NCBI GenBank assembly: GCA_945892755.1
Contig: CAMDDO010000009.1
Coordinates: 1 to 53,799, forward strand
Length of the DNA: 53,799 nucleotides
From: Rhizobium sp. Q54
GTDB taxonomy: Bacteria; Pseudomonadota; Alphaproteobacteria; UBA828
Direction of reading: 5' to 3'
Both the position numbers and the translations under genes were made by a program. Within the stretch, counting starts at the first letter, position 1, and the number at the start of each line of letters is the position of its first letter. Shown one piece after another: positions 34,651 to 42,524 of the stretch. The notes under the pieces are model-generated. The model was not told where the DNA came from, did not search any database, and saw only the letters and a list, made by a program, of their open reading frames with translations.

Positions 34651-35079
34651 TCAGGAGGCGTCGGCGAGGCAGGCAGCGAGGCCGTTCAGATCGTCGCGCG
34701 CGAAGCGGTGGCCTGATGACAGCTGAAGCGCGTCGTCCCGCACCTCGACCGCGTCGAATTCAGGCGCATCGAAGCCGAGCGCGAGAACCACATCGACCGG
34801 CCTCATTCGCGCGAGCAGGAAGGTGAGATCGGGTTCGCGTTCGCTGGGCCGGGCTTCGTGAATCACCGCGTAGCGCGCGGCCGAGATCACGGCGACGTCG
34901 CGCGCGCCGGCCGCGCGATGCCGGTGACTGTCCTTGCCCGGCCGGTCGAGTTCCAAGTCCGGCGCGACCCGGCTGAGCACCGAGACCGCGCGGCCCCGGC
35001 GCGCCAAGGCACCGATCAAAGCGGTGGCAAGCGCGTCGCGCGCCGCCTCATCCGCCGCCACCAATCGAACCACGCGCAT
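34651..35079 (-). CDS. MobB-like protein without a P-loop
   Basis: 142 residues. The middle is clearly MobB: DLELDRPGKDSHRHRAAGAR (41-60), then ISAARYAVIHE and DLTFLLARMRPVDVVLALGF, matching the conserved D-x-D-x-PGKDS and helix-strand order of molybdopterin-guanine dinucleotide synthesis protein B. But the N-terminal strand MRVVRLVA leads into ADEAARDALA where MobB has a GxxGxGKT loop, so GTP binding as known is not possible. The EGF of MobB is LGF here. It may be a structural or regulatory subunit for the neighbouring MocA-like protein. It lies 6 bases after coxG. Confidence 0.75.
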   Translation of the reverse strand: MRVVRLVAADEAARDALATALIGALARRGRAVSVLSRVAPDLELDRPGKDSHRHRAAGARDVAVISAARYAVIHEARPSEREPDLTFLLARMRPVDVVLALGFDAPEFDAVEVRDDALQLSSGHRFARDDLNGLAACLADAS

Positions 35080-35085
35080 CCTGGT

Positions 35086-35721
35086 TCAGAGCGCGAAGAT
35101 AAGAATCAGGACGACCGCGACGACGATCAGCCCGCCAACCCAAATGGCGGTCGGGATGCCCGGCCGCGCCGCCGGCGCTGCCGGCTTCGGTGCGACGCCT
35201 TGAGGCGCCGATGCGGCCGGGCTTGCCGCCGCCGCCGTTTCGGCGACCGTCGGGGCTGAAGCTGGCGCGCCCGCCATGGCGCCGACCGTCGCGGCGAAGG
35301 CGCCGAAGAATTCCTCGGAGAGCTTCTTGACGGTCGAATCGATCAGGCGCGAGCCGATCTGGGCAAGCTTGCCGCCGACGCGGGCTTCGGCCTCGTAGCT
35401 CAAGACGGTGGCGTTCGGCCCATCCTCGACCAGCTTCACCTTGGCGCCGCCCGAGGCGAAGCCGGCAGCGCCGCCTTGGCCTTCGCCGGTGATCGTGTAG
35501 CCGTTCGGCGGGTCGAGGTCAGAGAGCGTGACGGCTCCCGAAAAGCTTGCCTTCACCGGGCCGATCCGCGTGGTGATCTTGGCGTTCATGTGGGTGTCGG
35601 AGGTCTTTTCGATCGAATCGCAGCCGGGCAGGCAAAGCTTCAGCACCTCGGGGTCGTTGAGCGCCTTCCAGACCGTGTTGCGGTCGGCCGGAATGCGGTG
35701 TTCGCCGGTGATCTTCATCAT
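35086..35721 (-). CDS. coxG: CoxG-family SRPBCC protein with C-terminal membrane anchor
   Basis: 211 residues; ATG at 35721 with a second ATG directly after, and GGGAG upstream. Residues 1 to about 145 are the carbon monoxide dehydrogenase G (SRPBCC) domain: GEHRIPADRNTVWKALNDPE, LPGCDSIEKTSD and YEAEARVGGKLAQIGSRLID. An Ala/Pro linker (about 150-185) leads to one membrane helix at the end (AIWVGGLIVVAVVLILIFAL). CoxG recruits CO dehydrogenase to the membrane in Oligotropha. It heads the minus-strand operon and diverges from the Panacea-like gene. Confidence 0.9.
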   Translation of the reverse strand: MMKITGEHRIPADRNTVWKALNDPEVLKLCLPGCDSIEKTSDTHMNAKITTRIGPVKASFSGAVTLSDLDPPNGYTITGEGQGGAAGFASGGAKVKLVEDGPNATVLSYEAEARVGGKLAQIGSRLIDSTVKKLSEEFFGAFAATVGAMAGAPASAPTVAETAAAASPAASAPQGVAPKPAAPAARPGIPTAIWVGGLIVVAVVLILIFAL

Positions 35722-35813
35722 TGCTCCCTTGGTCGTGGCGCCACCCGAACCGAACGGCGGCGGCCAAACTACCGCACTTTAATCGTTTTTTGACCTTGGT
35801 CGCGCAAGTTTTC

Positions 35814-35885
35814 ATGGCGCCGACCGGCGCCGGATCAATGCCGCCGACCGGCGCCGGATCAATGCCGCCGACCGGCGCCGCCGCA
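35814..35885 (+). repeat. Three 24-bp tandem repeats, each starting with ATG
   Basis: Units 35814-35837, 35838-35861 and 35862-35885 read ATG(G/C)CGCCGACCGGCGCC followed by GGATCA, the last unit ending GCCGCA. They are in frame with the Panacea-like gene 18 bases further on and would encode M(A/P)PTGAGS repeats if translation began early. Each unit also holds a GGCGCC palindrome. No strong RBS precedes the first unit. Confidence 0.8.
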
Positions 35886-35903
35886 ATATCGCCCAGAGGT
35901 CAC

Positions 35904-36422
35904 ATGAAGCCAGCCGTCGCCTCCAGCTTCGACGTCGCCGAATGGTTCATCCGGCAGTCCAAACGCGAACACGTGCATCTTTCGCCACTCAAGCTTCATC
36001 GCCTGATGTATCTGGCCCAGGCCGGCTACGCCAAGCGGACCGCCGGCGAGCCATTGTTGCCCTCGATGTTCGTGGCGAGCGAATTAGGCCCGATCGAGCC
36101 CAATCTCTACCGCGCCTTCGAGCACGGCACGCCCAAGGTCGCGGTGCGCGACCCTTCCGAACAGGTGCGCAACTTCCTTCTCCTGATCTGGCACAAATAC
36201 GGCGACAAGCCGGTCGATGCGCTCAACCGTCTGATGAGCGCCGACCCGGCCTTCAAGAAGGCCGAGGCCGAAGGCATCGGCAGCGAGATCACGCTCGCGA
36301 TGATGAAGGGCGGCGAGGAGACGGCCGAACCGGAAAAAACAGCTCCCTTGCGCTTCGTGCGCGGCAAGCGGGTTCAGCAATGGCTGCCGCCCGCCGCGCG
36401 CGCGCCGGGCGAGAGCGGCTGA
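35904..36422 (+). CDS. Panacea/SocA-like (DUF4065) protein
   Basis: 172 residues from ATG 35904, with AGAGG 4 bases upstream; translation from one of the ATG codons in the 24-bp repeats would add up to 30 residues. Domain marks: FDVAEWFIRQSKR, LSPLKLHRLMYLAQAGYAK, LLPSMFVASELGPIEPNLYRA split by the Glu-Leu-Gly-Pro core. The fold is that of the SocA/GepA (Panacea) family. Many members are antitoxins beside varied toxins. The C-terminal 60 residues (about 105-172) are charged and specific. No toxin gene is adjacent: coxG diverges upstream and chaN converges downstream. Confidence 0.82.
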   Translation: MKPAVASSFDVAEWFIRQSKREHVHLSPLKLHRLMYLAQAGYAKRTAGEPLLPSMFVASELGPIEPNLYRAFEHGTPKVAVRDPSEQVRNFLLLIWHKYGDKPVDALNRLMSADPAFKKAEAEGIGSEITLAMMKGGEETAEPEKTAPLRFVRGKRVQQWLPPAARAPGESG

Positions 36423-36473
36423 GGTCGATCCAAGAAAGCCGTCCCTTGCCGGTCATGCGCCGTGGCGCCTTGG

Positions 36474-37508
36474 TCAATCGCCGCTCGACGCGCCTTTCGC
36501 CTTCATCTTTTCCAGCTGCTCCTTGAAGCGCTCGCAGGCGTCGCGCGTATCGATGCGCGCGGTGAAGCACACAAGGTCGAAGGGCAGCATCGCGCCGTCG
36601 AAGCTCGCCGCGTAGTCGGCCGGCTGGTCCTTGCCCGCCGTCACCTCGATCAAGGCGAGACTGACGCTGAGCGCATCCGGCTCGAAGCGCCGCAAATGAT
36701 AGGGCACGCCGCGATCGTCTCGGCAATGCCCGCTGCCCGCGATCAGGACCGCGCCGTCCGGCGTCGCCGCGTCGATCATGGCTCGGGCCATCGCGGCGTC
36801 GCGCGCGCGCTGGCCAAGCGCCATCGCGCCGAGCGCCTCGCCCTCGACATAGCCGCAATGCGCTTGGCCGATCTCGCGCTCGAGCGAGGCTTGGAGCGCA
36901 GGCGGCAAAGGCGCATCGAGACCGAGCCGATCGATCAGCGCCCGATCCGCCGGCTGGCCGCGCGCCAGGGCGCGAACCGTGTTCGGGTCGAGATTGCCGG
37001 CGGCGAGTCTCAGGCCGGCGTCGAGCGCGACATCGGCGATCGGTTGATAGAGCGACCAGGGCGGCCAGCCCGCTTCCGCCCAGCCGAGAGCGCTCCCGAG
37101 ACCGGCGGCATCGTTCGGCTGCGCGCGGAGGTGGCGCTCGAGCGCGTCGGCTTGGCTCGGCGCGATCATCTCGAACACGATCGCCGGTCGGCGCCCGGCC
37201 TCGACCAACGCGCCGATCAGCCGGGCCTGTAGGATATGATGGTCAGGGTTGTCGTGGGTCTCGCCGAGCAGCACATAGCGCGCGGCGGCCAGGCGCTTGA
37301 TGACGGCGGCCTGGTCGACGAAGCGCCCGTCGGACGGCGTGACGAACCGACCGATCAGCGTGTGCTCGCGTCCATAAGGGCTCTGCCACTGATGCGCGAA
37401 GCGGTATGCCAAGCGCTCGCCGGCACGCTCGCAACCGGACGCGGCCACGAGCGCCGCGCCACCCGCGAGCGCAAGAGCGCGCCGGCGCGTGACGGCGGAT
37501 CGGCTCAC
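36474..37508 (-). CDS. ChaN-family lipoprotein (haem-binding uptake-like)
   Basis: 344 residues. The N-terminus MSRSAVTRRRALALAGGAAL then VAASGC gives an Arg-rich signal and a lipobox with Cys at 26, so a lipid-anchored protein, possibly Tat-exported. The ChaN/Tiki fold marks follow: YVLLGETHDNPDHHILQ (about 79-95), IVFEMIAPSQA, then AAGNLDPNTVRALARG, and GSGHCRDDRGVP near the C-terminus. ChaN of Campylobacter binds haem as an iron source; related Tiki proteins are metallopeptidases. It is 19 bases upstream of the next minus-strand stop, so probably not co-translated with it. Confidence 0.85.
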   Translation of the reverse strand: MSRSAVTRRRALALAGGAALVAASGCERAGERLAYRFAHQWQSPYGREHTLIGRFVTPSDGRFVDQAAVIKRLAAARYVLLGETHDNPDHHILQARLIGALVEAGRRPAIVFEMIAPSQADALERHLRAQPNDAAGLGSALGWAEAGWPPWSLYQPIADVALDAGLRLAAGNLDPNTVRALARGQPADRALIDRLGLDAPLPPALQASLEREIGQAHCGYVEGEALGAMALGQRARDAAMARAMIDAATPDGAVLIAGSGHCRDDRGVPYHLRRFEPDALSVSLALIEVTAGKDQPADYAASFDGAMLPFDLVCFTARIDTRDACERFKEQLEKMKAKGASSGD

Positions 37509-37527
37509 CCCGGCCGCGGGGTTCGGA

Positions 37528-38562
37528 TCAATGCCCCGGCGCGCGCATGTCGGGCGGGATCACTCTACCGCGCTCGACGATGAGCTCGTCATCCAAATAG
37601 AGGGTGCAATCCTTCATCGGCAGATCGAGATGGCAGGCGGTGTCATTGTCGCCACCGAACTCGGTGTCGGGCCCGAGCGAGAACAGCACATTGCCATAAT
37701 GCGCGCGTCCATCCATGCCGATGCCGGGCAGATCGACGCGCCATTCGCACTTCTCGTTGAGGCCCCAGCCGATGTGCGAGATCGCATAGGCGCGCGGGTC
37801 CTTGTAGGTCTCGATGAAGGCCTTGAGCGCGGGCGCATCCGGCCCTTTCATCTCGACCACGCGGCCGTCGCGAACCACGAACTCGATGCCCTCCTCGACG
37901 AAGCTCTTGAGCGGATAAATGATGTCCTTCGGCTGCATCACGACGCGGCCGTTGACCTGACCGTCCCGCGCCAGCGTCGCGAGGAAGCCGCCTGGCCAAT
38001 GATCCCAGCGGCCCGGCGTATCGGTGTAGCCGTACTCGGTTAAAATCTCTTTGTCGCCGAGACCATAGGTCACGTCGGTGCCGGCATCGTTGACGAAGCG
38101 CAATGTCTTGGCGCGCTTCAGGCGTGCCTCGGCCGCCTCGACGCGCTGGCGTTGCGCCTTGGTCGGCGCGAGGCGCTTTAGAATCTCGATCGGCTCGACG
38201 ACCAGGATCACGCGCGCGCCGGCCTTTTGCATTTCGATCTGCTCGCGCGAAAACAACAGCAGCATGTGATCGACCACGAGGTCGGCCTCTTTGCAGGTTG
38301 TCATGGCCTCGGGGTGACGCGACAGGCTGTTCTGCCCGATATGGGCGATGCGCTCGCTCGCGCTCATCGCCTTGGCGGCCGGCAGGTGCACGTTCTCGAC
38401 ATTGGCGCCGAGCTCGCGGCCGGCGGCGATGAAGCTCGCGGCATAATCCTGCAATTGATCGCCTTCGGAGAGCACCGCGACCTTGACGCCCGGCTTGACG
38501 CCGCAGAGCACCAACTCGCTCCGGAACAGATCATGCATCTCGCGTTCGGCGGCGGTCGTCAT
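37528..38562 (-). CDS. M29-fold metalloenzyme, 2,5-dihydroxypyridine dioxygenase (NicX)-like
   Basis: 344 residues from ATG 38562 with GGGAGC upstream. The size and the pattern fit the NicX branch rather than the about 410-residue M29 aminopeptidases. Candidate metal ligands are H263 (ISHIGWG) and H311/D313 (ACHLDLPM), close in spacing to the reported His/His-x-Asp iron site of NicX. NicX opens 2,5-dihydroxypyridine to N-formylmaleamate in nicotinate degradation, but no other nic gene is here. So it may be an aminopeptidase-like hydrolase or a ring-cleaving dioxygenase of unknown substrate. Tryptophan-rich RWDHWPGG lies near residue 185. Confidence 0.7.
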   Translation of the reverse strand: MTTAAEREMHDLFRSELVLCGVKPGVKVAVLSEGDQLQDYAASFIAAGRELGANVENVHLPAAKAMSASERIAHIGQNSLSRHPEAMTTCKEADLVVDHMLLLFSREQIEMQKAGARVILVVEPIEILKRLAPTKAQRQRVEAAEARLKRAKTLRFVNDAGTDVTYGLGDKEILTEYGYTDTPGRWDHWPGGFLATLARDGQVNGRVVMQPKDIIYPLKSFVEEGIEFVVRDGRVVEMKGPDAPALKAFIETYKDPRAYAISHIGWGLNEKCEWRVDLPGIGMDGRAHYGNVLFSLGPDTEFGGDNDTACHLDLPMKDCTLYLDDELIVERGRVIPPDMRAPGH

Positions 38563-38727
38563 GGGGCGCTCCCTTGCTTCTGGATTTCCAGTGTATGAAC
38601 CCTCCGAAGCGCACGGCAAGCGCCATATCGGGGCGCGTGTGCACTCGGGGCCGAAAAGAGTTGACGCGATCAACCCGTTCGACCATTTGCTTGATTGAGG
38701 CAAGGCAAAGAGAGGCGGTCCTATTTG

Positions 38728-39939
38728 GTGCGACGATTGGTCGAGGCGCCGGTCCGGGCGATCCGGGAATTTCTCGAACTCGAATCGGCCGGGGGGCTCT
38801 TGCTCGTCGCCATGGCGGCGGTCGCGCTGATCCTCAGCAATTCGCCGGCCGCGGATTTCTACGAACACGTCATCCATCTGCCGATCGCGGCCCATGCGGG
38901 CGGTGTCGGCCTCGAAAAGACCTTGGTCCATTGGGTCAATGACGGCCTGATGGTGGTGTTCTTTCTCTTGGTCGGGCTCGAGGTCAAGCGCGAGATCAAG
39001 GGCGGCGAATTGTCGAGCCGCGAGCAGGCGCTTCTGCCGGTCGCGGCGGCAATTGGCGGCATGGCGGTGCCGGCGCTGATCTATGCGTTCATCAACGCGG
39101 GCGATGAGATCGCCATGCGCGGCTGGGCGATCCCCGCCGCGACCGACATCGCCTTTTCGCTCGGCGTGATTTCGCTGCTCGGCCGGCGCGTGCCGGCCTC
39201 GCTCAAGATTTTCCTCACCGCGCTTGCGATCATCGACGATCTGGGCGCGATCATCATCATCGCGATCTTCTACACGGCCGAGCTTTCGTCGGTCTCGCTC
39301 GGCATCGCGGGCGCTTGCGTGCTGATTTTGATCGCGTTCAACTTGAGCGGCGTCACGCGCCTCGCGCCCTATGTCCTGGTCGGGCTTGTCCTCTGGTTCG
39401 CCGTGCTCGAATCGGGCGTGCACGCCACCTTGGCCGGCGTCGTGCTCGGCCTCTGCATCCCGCTCGACGCGCGGCGCGGCGCGGGCGACCGATCGCCGCT
39501 CCGCCGCATGGAGCACGCGCTCCATCCTTGGGTGGCCTTCATGATCTTGCCCTTGTTCGCCTTGCTCAATGCCGGGGTCAGTTTCGCGGGGGCGGACGCC
39601 AACGCGGTGTTCGGCGCCGTGCCGCTTGGCATCGCGCTTGGCCTCTTCCTCGGCAAACAGGTCGGTGTTTTCGTCTTGGCCGGGCTCTTGATCCGCCTGG
39701 GTATTTGCCGCATGCCGGAGGGCGCCAACTGGCGGCAGCTTTATGGCGTCGCGGTCTTGACCGGAATCGGTTTCACCATGAGCCTCTTTATCGGCGGCCT
39801 GGCGTTCGAGCCCGGCAGCCATGACAGCGACGTGCGCATCGGCGTCTTGATGGGCTCGATCGCCTCGGCCCTGGTCGGCTATGTGCTGCTGCGGAGCACG
39901 GGCGGACCAATTCCGGCTCACCGCACCTCAACCGCATAG
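38728..39939 (+). CDS. nhaA: Na+/H+ antiporter NhaA
   Basis: 403 residues from GTG 38728, with AGAGAGGCGG about 9 bases upstream; a TTG at 38695 is possible. Twelve hydrophobic segments are expected. Family marks: PVRAIREFLELESAGGLLL at the N-terminus, VNDGLMVVFFLLVGLEVKRE, AIPAATDIAFSLGV, and ALAIIDDLGAII with the Asp pair that binds ions. The late GIGFTMSLFIGGLAF is also typical. It expels Na+ in exchange for protons. Its last 22 bases overlap the end of convergent thiY. Confidence 0.93.
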   Translation: MRRLVEAPVRAIREFLELESAGGLLLVAMAAVALILSNSPAADFYEHVIHLPIAAHAGGVGLEKTLVHWVNDGLMVVFFLLVGLEVKREIKGGELSSREQALLPVAAAIGGMAVPALIYAFINAGDEIAMRGWAIPAATDIAFSLGVISLLGRRVPASLKIFLTALAIIDDLGAIIIIAIFYTAELSSVSLGIAGACVLILIAFNLSGVTRLAPYVLVGLVLWFAVLESGVHATLAGVVLGLCIPLDARRGAGDRSPLRRMEHALHPWVAFMILPLFALLNAGVSFAGADANAVFGAVPLGIALGLFLGKQVGVFVLAGLLIRLGICRMPEGANWRQLYGVAVLTGIGFTMSLFIGGLAFEPGSHDSDVRIGVLMGSIASALVGYVLLRSTGGPIPAHRTSTA

Positions 39940-40880
39940 GCCTCGACCGGCAACGCCTCCTTGATCAGCCCGCGCGTGGCCAAGAACGCCGCGAAGCGCT
40001 CATAGCGCGCGCGGTCGAGCGCCGCCGGACGCAGCGCGAAGCGGGGCAGGGTGTCGCGCCAGGCGCGCCGATTGAGCTCATCCTTGAGGTCGGGATTGGC
40101 CGAGGCGACCAGCGCATAGGCCTCGTCCGAATGATTGACCAGATATTGCACGCCGCGCTCGATGGCATCGAGGAAGCGGCGCATGAGCGCGGCGTCATAG
40201 CCGTCGCGCTTGGCGACGAAGATCAGCTCGTCATAGGCCGGCACGCCTTCTTCCTCGACATAGAAGGCGCGGCCCTTGCGGCCTTCGATCTCCAACTGGT
40301 TGAGCTCGAAATTCCGAAACGCGCCGATCACGGCATCGACCTGGCCCGAGAGCAGCGCCGGCGAGAGCGAGAAATTGATGTTGATCAGCGTGACGTCGTT
40401 CAGCGCGAGGCCGTGCTTCTCGAGCATGGCGCCGAGCAGCGCGTCCTCGAAGCCGCCGACCGAATAGCCGATGCGCCGGCCCTTGAGGTCGGCGATCGAT
40501 TTGATCGGGCCGTCGGCCAGCGCGAGCAAGGTATTGAGCGGCGTCGCGATCAGCGTGCCGACGCGCACCAGCGGCAGGCCCTCCGCGACCTGGATATGAA
40601 GCTGCGGCTGATAGGAAACGGCAAGGTCGGCCTTGCCGGCGGCGACCAGCTTGGGCGGATCGTTCGGATCGGCCGGCGCGATGATCTCGACCTCGAGCCC
40701 GGCCTCGCTGAAATAGCCCTTTTCCTTGGCGACCAGGATCGGCGCGTGATCGGGGTTGACGAACCAGTCGAGGATGAGAACGAGCTTGGCCGGCGCGTCA
40801 TCGGCGCGCGCCAGGATCGGGGCGCCGAATATCGCAAGGCCGAGAGCAACGACGATCAACGCGGCGCGACGTGTCGGCAT
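39918..40880 (-). CDS. thiY: ThiY, hydroxymethylpyrimidine-precursor binding protein
   Basis: 320 residues. A signal peptide (core ALIVVALGLAIFGAPILARA, cleavage near 25) precedes a NMT1/THI5-like fold: KLVLILDWFVNPDHAPILVA, KGYFSEAGLEVEI, then KADLAVSYQPQ and FRNFELNQLE. ThiY binds N-formyl-4-amino-5-aminomethyl-2-methylpyrimidine, a thiamine breakdown product. It is third in the thiZ-thiX-thiY operon, 4 bases after thiX, and under a TPP riboswitch. Periplasmic. Confidence 0.9.
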   Translation of the reverse strand: MPTRRAALIVVALGLAIFGAPILARADDAPAKLVLILDWFVNPDHAPILVAKEKGYFSEAGLEVEIIAPADPNDPPKLVAAGKADLAVSYQPQLHIQVAEGLPLVRVGTLIATPLNTLLALADGPIKSIADLKGRRIGYSVGGFEDALLGAMLEKHGLALNDVTLININFSLSPALLSGQVDAVIGAFRNFELNQLEIEGRKGRAFYVEEEGVPAYDELIFVAKRDGYDAALMRRFLDAIERGVQYLVNHSDEAYALVASANPDLKDELNRRAWRDTLPRFALRPAALDRARYERFAAFLATRGLIKEALPVEAYAVEVR

Positions 40881-40884
40881 GACG

Positions 40885-41649
40885 CTAGTCTCCTTGTTTG
40901 GCGGGCACGGTGGTGTCGGCGACCCAGGGCAGCGCGCGCCTCAGGCTGGCATCGACGGCGAAGTAAAGCGCGACGCCAATCACCGCGAGCGTGAGCAACG
41001 CGGCGAACATCAGGTCGATCTGCATGCGGCCATTGGCCTGCAACATCAAATAGCCGAGGCCCGCGCTCGAGCCGACCCATTCGCCGACCACCGCGCCGAT
41101 CGGCGCGACCGCGGCGGCGACGCGCAGGCCCGAGGCGAGCGCGGGCAGAGCGGCCGGCGCGCGCAGATGCCAGAGCACGCGCCAGCGCTTCGCGCCCATG
41201 GTATGCGCGAGGTCGAGCCAGCCCGGCTCGGTGCGCCTGAGGCCATCGAAGAACGCGGTCGTGACCGGAAAGAAGATGATCAGCGCCGCCATCGCGATCT
41301 TGGAGCCGATGCCATAGCCGAACCACAGCACCAGGATCGGCGCGAGCGCGAAGACCGGCACGGCCTGCGAGGCGACCAGCACGGGCAACAACCATTGCCG
41401 CGCCGGGCGGAAATAGGCGAGGGCGAGCGCGGAGATGCAGCCAAGCGCGGCGCCGAGCACGAGGCCGAGCAGCATTTCGAGCACGGTGATACCGGCATGG
41501 CCAAGCAGACGCTCCCAATGCGCGCCGATCGCGCGCGCGACGCGGAGCGGGCCGGGCAGGATATAGGGCGGCAGCTCGGCAAGCGCCGCGACCACCGCCC
41601 AGAGCACGGCAAGTCCAACGAGGACGATCGGCAGGCGGAGCCACTTCAT
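40885..41649 (-). CDS. thiX: ThiX, ABC permease for pyrimidine precursors of thiamine
   Basis: 254 residues, ATG 41649 overlapping the thiZ stop (ATGA). Six membrane segments of the SsuC/TauC type, from LRLPIVLVGLAVLWAVVAAL. The periplasmic-side YILPGPLRVARAI and the EAA loop DLAHTMGAKRWRVLWHLRAP are clear, as is the VVGEWVGSSAGLGYLML end motif. It is the membrane part of the ThiXYZ importer, and a homodimer is expected since only one permease gene is present. Confidence 0.9.
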   Translation of the reverse strand: MKWLRLPIVLVGLAVLWAVVAALAELPPYILPGPLRVARAIGAHWERLLGHAGITVLEMLLGLVLGAALGCISALALAYFRPARQWLLPVLVASQAVPVFALAPILVLWFGYGIGSKIAMAALIIFFPVTTAFFDGLRRTEPGWLDLAHTMGAKRWRVLWHLRAPAALPALASGLRVAAAVAPIGAVVGEWVGSSAGLGYLMLQANGRMQIDLMFAALLTLAVIGVALYFAVDASLRRALPWVADTTVPAKQGD

Positions 41650-42425
41650 GGCGGATCGAGCGCTTCGGCGTCGCTCGCGAGCAAGGTGCGGAACAGGCGC
41701 GCCTCGGCTTCGAGCACATCGGCGTCGTCGGCCCGACGCGGGATCGCCGAGCGCGGCAACGTCGCCTCGATCAGCCGCGCGGGGCGCCCGGCCATGACCA
41801 GGACGCGCTGGCCGAGCCGGACCGCTTCGAGCGGATCGTGGGTCACCAGCACGATGGTGCGGCCGCGCAGCATCTCGACCGCGAGGTCCTGAAGCCTGAG
41901 CCGGGTCACCGCGTCGAGCGCGGAGAACGGCTCGTCCATCAAGACGACCGGCCGATCCTCGGCGAGCGTGCGGGCCAAGGCGACGCGCTGGCGCATGCCG
42001 CCCGAGAGCGTCGCCGGCCGATCGGCGAAGCGCGCACCGAGGCCGACGCGCTCTAAAAGGCGGCGCGAAGCGGCGCCATCGACGGCGGCCCCGCGCAGCC
42101 GCGCGCCGAGCCCGACATTGCCGAGCGCGCTCAACCAGGGCAGCAACAAATCCTGCTGCGCCATATAGGCGATGCGCCCGCTCAGCGGCGCGCCGTCGCT
42201 CGCCGCGACCCGGCCGGGCGGCAGCGGCGTCTCGAGCCCGGCGATCAGGCGCAGCAGGGTCGATTTGCCGACGCCGCTCGGGCCCAAGAGGCAGGTCCAT
42301 TGTCCCGGCGCGAAGCTGACCGAGAGATCCGCGAACAGATCGCGGCCGGCATAGCTCAGCCGAGCGCTCGAAAGATCGATCCCAGGAGGGGCGCCGCGGC
42401 CAATCGCCGCATGGTTAAGATTCAC
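41646..42425 (-). CDS. thiZ: ThiZ, ABC ATPase for pyrimidine precursors of thiamine
   Basis: 259 residues, ATG 42425. NrtD/SsuB-type ATPase: Walker A GPSGVGKST, Q-loop AYMAQQDLLLPW, signature LSGGMRQRVALARTL, Walker B VVLMDEPFSALD and switch VTHDPLEAVRLGQR are all canonical. It is first gene after the TPP riboswitch, so translation or transcription of the operon should fall when TPP is high. It joins ThiX and ThiY in a high-affinity importer. Confidence 0.9.
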   Translation of the reverse strand: MNLNHAAIGRGAPPGIDLSSARLSYAGRDLFADLSVSFAPGQWTCLLGPSGVGKSTLLRLIAGLETPLPPGRVAASDGAPLSGRIAYMAQQDLLLPWLSALGNVGLGARLRGAAVDGAASRRLLERVGLGARFADRPATLSGGMRQRVALARTLAEDRPVVLMDEPFSALDAVTRLRLQDLAVEMLRGRTIVLVTHDPLEAVRLGQRVLVMAGRPARLIEATLPRSAIPRRADDADVLEAEARLFRTLLASDAEALDPP

Positions 42426-42434
42426 GCTCTCGAT

Positions 42435-42514
42435 TCCTACGCCGGCATGACCCGGGTCAGGTTCAAGGGGTCGCCGGCTTGCCGGCCTCTCAGCCCGAAA
42501 TGGGCTCCCCCCGA
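42435..42514 (-). ncRNA. TPP riboswitch (thi box)
   Basis: On the minus strand the order is GGGGGGAGCCCATTTCGGGC then CTGAGAGG (the conserved CUGAGA of the pyrimidine-sensor arm), a variable stem with GGCCGGCAAGCCGGC, then ACCCCTTGAACCTGACCCGG and ATGCCGGCGTAGG. The conserved ACCUGA and the closing GCCGGCGUAGG are exact. It ends about 10 bases before the thiZ ATG, which suggests control at translation start. Confidence 0.93.
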
Positions 42515-42524
42515 GATGTCACAG

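Noticed and set aside
35721-35813. Start of the Panacea-like gene at 35721
   Set aside because: That part is antisense to the coxG start region and has no RBS; 35904 or the repeat ATGs are better.
38563-39921. N-terminal extension of the NicX-like protein up to 797 residues
   Set aside because: The extension is antisense to nhaA; ATG 38562 has an RBS and fits the family length.
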